The translations under genes were made by a program, and so were the position numbers. Positions 6,471 to 8,244 of a DNA stretch of 8,244 bases are shown here, piece after piece. The DNA is from an uncultured Propionibacteriaceae bacterium (GTDB lineage Bacteria > Actinomycetota > Actinomycetes > Propionibacteriales > Propionibacteriaceae): contig CAMQXE010000047.1 in NCBI GenBank assembly GCA_947038745.1, forward strand, positions 1-8,244, in the 5' to 3' direction. Numbering within the stretch: the stretch's first letter is position 1; every line of letters starts with the position of its first letter. Under the pieces are notes generated by a model, which saw only the letters and a list, made by a program, of their open reading frames with translations, was not told the DNA's origin and made no database searches.

Positions 6471-6486
6471 GGGCAGGTACGTGCCC
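6471..6486. promoter_or_regulatory. 16-bp near-perfect palindrome upstream of the ABC ATPase gene
   Basis: GGGCAGGTACGTGCCC is self-complementary except for one base pair. It is centred about 27 bases upstream of the ATPase start codon, the position of a repressor operator or a small leader hairpin. No consensus of a specific regulator family is recognised, so the operator role is conjecture. Confidence 0.3.
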
Positions 6487-6570
6487 AACGATCCGTAATG
6501 GAGAAGGCCTCCGCTAGTCAGTGTGGCATATCGCAGCTTGCTTTGGCGGAACTGGTACGGGGCCTGGACT

Positions 6571-7992
6571 CTACTGGGAAAGGCGTCCTAGCAGGCGACG
6601 ATATTGACGGCTAAGCCGCCTTCTGCGGTTGGCAACAGGTATCGACTTGGAGGCCATGTCGATACCTGTTGCCATCATGGTGCGGGCACACTCATCAAGA
6701 CTGACGAACTGCTGCCCATCGCCGGCTAGGGCCAGACGAGCAGCGTTAATAGCCTTGATCGCGCCCATAGCATTGCGCTCGATACATGGAACTTGAACCA
6801 GCCCACGCACAGGGTCGCAGGTCAGACCAAGATGGTGTTCCAGCGCAATTTCAGCAGCATTGCAGACCTGCTGCGCAGTACCACCAAGTAACTGAGCCAG
6901 ACCTGCGGCAGCCATAGCTGACGCACTTCCTACCTCGCCCTGGCAGCCCACTTCGGCTCCCGAAATTGATGCAGTTTCTTTGAAGATTCCCCCGATTGCT
7001 GACGCGGTGAGGAGGAAATCTAGAATCTGCTGATCGCTGATTCCCATGTAGCTCACGGCATAGCGCAATACGGCCGGGACGACACCAGCGGCACCGTTGG
7101 TTGGGGCAGTGACGACACGTCCGCCAGCCGCATTTTCTTCATTGACGGCTAAGGCCCACAGCGTCACCCAGTCCATAGCCGCTAGCGGATCAGATTGGGA
7201 TCTGAACTGGCCAGCCTCTGAACGTAGCCGCTGGTAAAGCCGGGCTGCCCGGCGGCGAACAGATAATCCGCCAGGCAAGATTCCAGTGTGCTGGATACCT
7301 GATTCTTGGCACTGCTTCATCACGTGCCAGATCTCAAGCAAATCACGACGCGCAGTTTCTTCGTCTACTAATGCGCACTCGTTATTCCATACGATTTCTG
7401 GAATGGTCAGCTGGTTGTCATTACACAAAGTGATGAGGTCGTCAGCAGTGCGGTAGTTATAAGGCGTACGGCTGTGGTCTTCGAATGGCATCGGAGGATT
7501 TCCTGTGCCATCGTCTTCAACGACGAATCCGCCGCCGACCGAGTAGTAGGTGCTTTCCTGCACGATTGCGGATCCTTGCCAGGCCGTTATCGTCATGGCA
7601 TTTGGGTGGAAAGGCAGGAAAGTCGTGCCATCCATGATGAGATCCGCGTCGTAATCGAAGGGGATCGGGTGAGTTAGTTCTGGCTCTGCTTGGAGCAAAA
7701 GTAATTGCCCGCTGGTGCGTACTTCACGTGAGTGTGATGGGGCCCATTCGGTATCTACTGTTTCTGGACGGTAACCAGATAGCCCAAGCAAGGTTGCCTT
7801 CTCGGTTCCGTGGCCCCAGCCGGTAGCGCCAAGTGAGCCAAAAAGTTTTACCTGGACTCGAGAAACTTCAGCTAGTAAACCTTCGCTAGCTAAGGTATCG
7901 ACAAATCTACGCGCAGCGACCATCGGCCCGGTCGTATGCGACGAAGAGGGACCGATTCCTGCTTTGAACATCGCAAAAACCGAAGTTGGCAC
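6571..7992 (-). CDS. sdaA: L-serine ammonia-lyase (Fe-S type), C-terminus altered by frameshift
   Basis: Single-chain iron-sulphur L-serine dehydratase, converting L-serine to pyruvate + ammonia. Numbering from the GTG at 7990-7992: beta-domain with GPSSSHT (14-20) and [13 protein letters not shown], then the catalytic alpha-domain with APTNGAAG (296-303). The three cluster cysteines are Cys350 (EVGCQGE), Cys392 (LTCDPVRG) and Cys403 (VPCIERN). The ORF opens at a TTG (8017-8019), but family proteins begin right before SVFAMFK, so the GTG is preferred; neither has a Shine-Dalgarno. After [10 protein letters not shown] (Lys449) the family expects Y-[KR]-E-T-x-x-G-G-L-A-V ending in Cys. Here 24 unrelated, Arg-rich residues follow instead, to a TAG at 6571. 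The lost tail is readable in another frame (6588-6626). In the type-2 enzyme of known structure the terminal Cys ligates the cluster, so the product is likely impaired or dead. It is divergent from tdh. Identity is certain; functionality doubtful. Confidence 0.88.
   Translation of the reverse strand: MPTSVFAMFKAGIGPSSSHTTGPMVAARRFVDTLASEGLLAEVSRVQVKLFGSLGATGWGHGTEKATLLGLSGYRPETVDTEWAPSHSREVRTSGQLLLLQAEPELTHPIPFDYDADLIMDGTTFLPFHPNAMTITAWQGSAIVQESTYYSVGGGFVVEDDGTGNPPMPFEDHSRTPYNYRTADDLITLCNDNQLTIPEIVWNNECALVDEETARRDLLEIWHVMKQCQESGIQHTGILPGGLSVRRRAARLYQRLRSEAGQFRSQSDPLAAMDWVTLWALAVNEENAAGGRVVTAPTNGAAGVVPAVLRYAVSYMGISDQQILDFLLTASAIGGIFKETASISGAEVGCQGEVGSASAMAAAGLAQLLGGTAQQVCNAAEIALEHHLGLTCDPVRGLVQVPCIERNAMGAIKAINAARLALAGDGQQFVSLDECARTMMATGIDMASKSIPVANRRRRLSRQYRRLLGRLSQ
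6588..6626 (-). pseudogene. Out-of-frame remnant of the sdaA C-terminal tail
   Basis: Read on the minus strand in the frame one base downstream of the sdaA frame, these 13 codons give [12 protein letters not shown] and a TAG. This is the expected end of an Fe-S L-serine dehydratase, including the GGLAV motif and the terminal Cys. The main frame instead reads through it as Arg-rich residues to a stop 17 bases later. This is direct evidence that the gene once ended at 6588. Confidence 0.85.
6631..6673. repeat. Perfect 16-bp inverted repeat at the sdaA frameshift
   Basis: GGCAACAGGTATCGAC (6631-6646) and GTCGATACCTGTTGCC (6658-6673) are exact inverted copies separated by 11 bases (TTGGAGGCCAT). 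On the coding strand the upstream arm encodes the conserved ATGID. The second arm stands where the conserved Tyr-x-Glu codons should be, and it accounts for the change of length and frame. Confidence 0.95.
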
Positions 7993-7996
7993 AACG

Positions 7997-8004
7997 ATAT
8001 TATT
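7997..8004 (-). promoter_or_regulatory. Candidate -10 element just upstream of the sdaA GTG
   Basis: Minus strand reads AATAATAT, holding TAATAT (7997-8002) and AATAAT (7999-8004). AATAAT ends 6 bases before the GTG at 7992, so a transcript could start at the codon itself. The region is clearly more AT-rich than its surroundings. No good -35 is seen. It lies inside the ORF if the TTG at 8019 were used, which argues for the shorter start. Confidence 0.3.
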
Positions 8005-8031
8005 GCCTATTAAATCCAAGAGTTGATAATC

Positions 8032-8049
8032 AGATAGTGATAGCTATCT
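8032..8049. promoter_or_regulatory. Palindromic site in the sdaA/tdh divergent region
   Basis: AGATAG (8032-8037) and CTATCT (8044-8049) are inverted around TGATAG. Within this, GATAGCTATC (8039-8048) is a perfect 10-bp palindrome. A second pair, TTTGAG (8049-8054) / CTCAAA (8069-8074), adjoins it. The position between two divergent amino-acid catabolic genes suits an operator, but no regulator consensus is recognised. Confidence 0.35.
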
Positions 8050-8110
8050 TTGAGTATGGCGCCTGAACCTCAAACTGGTACCCCGACTCAGCTCCAGTAA
8101 AAGCTGCTCA

Positions 8111-8116
8111 TAGACT
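8111..8116 (+). promoter_or_regulatory. Candidate -10 element for a leaderless tdh transcript
   Basis: TAGACT (TAnnnT) is followed by 7 bases (CAAGGGT) and then the ATG at 8124, putting the likely transcription start on or beside the start codon. The only purine run before the ATG, AAGGG, is 1-2 bases away, too close to work as a Shine-Dalgarno. The -35 region is weak. Confidence 0.35.
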
Positions 8117-8123
8117 CAAGGGT

Positions 8124-8244
8124 ATGAAGGCACTCGTCAAAACCGAGCCGGCCGCTGGCCTCACGCTCACCGACGTCCCGGAGCCCGCTGTCGGCCCGAA
8201 CGACGTTCTTATCAAGATCAAGAAGACCGCTATCTGCGGTACTG
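8124..8244 (+). CDS. tdh: L-threonine 3-dehydrogenase, N-terminal 40 codons (runs off the right edge)
   Basis: Zinc-dependent medium-chain dehydrogenase that oxidises L-threonine with NAD+ to 2-amino-3-ketobutyrate, which is then split to glycine + acetyl-CoA. Visible sequence: [20 protein letters not shown], then [12 protein letters not shown]. The MKAL start, TDVP-x-P, LIKI-[RK]-KTAICGT and the catalytic-zinc Cys38 match Tdh position for position as I remember the E. coli protein, and better than other alcohol dehydrogenases, which usually have a different lead-in to CGTD. The frame is open to the window end. It is divergent from sdaA across about 130 bases with palindromic sequence. A downstream kbl (2-amino-3-ketobutyrate CoA ligase) would be the usual partner but lies outside the window. 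Another zinc dehydrogenase remains possible because only 40 residues are seen. Confidence 0.8.
   Translation, partial: MKALVKTEPAAGLTLTDVPEPAVGPNDVLIKIKKTAICGT

Noticed and set aside
6588..6660. Programmed ribosomal frameshift in sdaA
   Set aside because: There is no slippery heptamer at the junction, and the inserted arm adds about 7 nt of non-family sequence, so shifting alone would not restore the conserved Y-x-E-T residues.
6631..6673. Intrinsic terminator or attenuator
   Set aside because: The stem is strong but lies inside the coding region, with no T-run after it in either direction.

Overview
The window looks like ordinary chromosome from a moderate-GC actinobacterium, probably a relative of the Actinomycetaceae (Arcanobacterium/Trueperella-like). 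That placement is an inference from protein style: a long-insert GlyA, a DUF2207 protein, a lone MsiK/UgpC-type ATPase and several genes without Shine-Dalgarno sites. It is not a database match. I see no phage, transposase, tRNA, rRNA or CRISPR array, and no gene-free stretch longer than about 170 bases.

Layout, left to right. The C-terminal part of a DUF2207 membrane protein runs off the left edge and is followed after 2 bases by tenA (thiamine-salvage aminopyrimidine hydrolase/thiaminase II); both are on the plus strand. They converge on glyA, with a repeat copy and a strong hairpin between. Next come glyA and rlmB (23S rRNA 2'-O-methyltransferase) on the minus strand, a divergent small orphan gene (67 aa) on the plus strand, an M48 zinc metalloprotease, a CUT1-type sugar-ABC ATPase and L-serine ammonia-lyase sdaA, the last three on the minus strand. 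At the right edge the first 40 codons of a tdh-like zinc dehydrogenase (L-threonine 3-dehydrogenase) are read divergently from sdaA.

Functional theme: GlyA (serine/glycine/one-carbon), SdaA (serine to pyruvate) and Tdh (first step from threonine toward glycine) all handle serine, glycine and threonine. The sdaA/tdh divergent region carries small palindromes that could coordinate the two. The other genes are housekeeping or of unknown role.

Two observations stand out. (1) A 66-bp composite palindrome occurs three times (1254-1319, 2903-2972, 5269-5334). All copies share the same double-arm design with a TTATTT/AAATAA loop, and each lies 2-16 bases downstream of a stop codon. It behaves like a REP/MITE-type or 3'-end element. 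(2) sdaA is broken at its 3' end. The conserved tail, ending in the C-terminal cysteine expected to cap the Fe-S cluster, is still legible in another frame at 6588-6626. The break coincides with a perfect 16-bp inverted copy of the sequence just upstream, the signature of a hairpin-templated (template-switch) mutation, or alternatively of a sequencing/assembly artefact.
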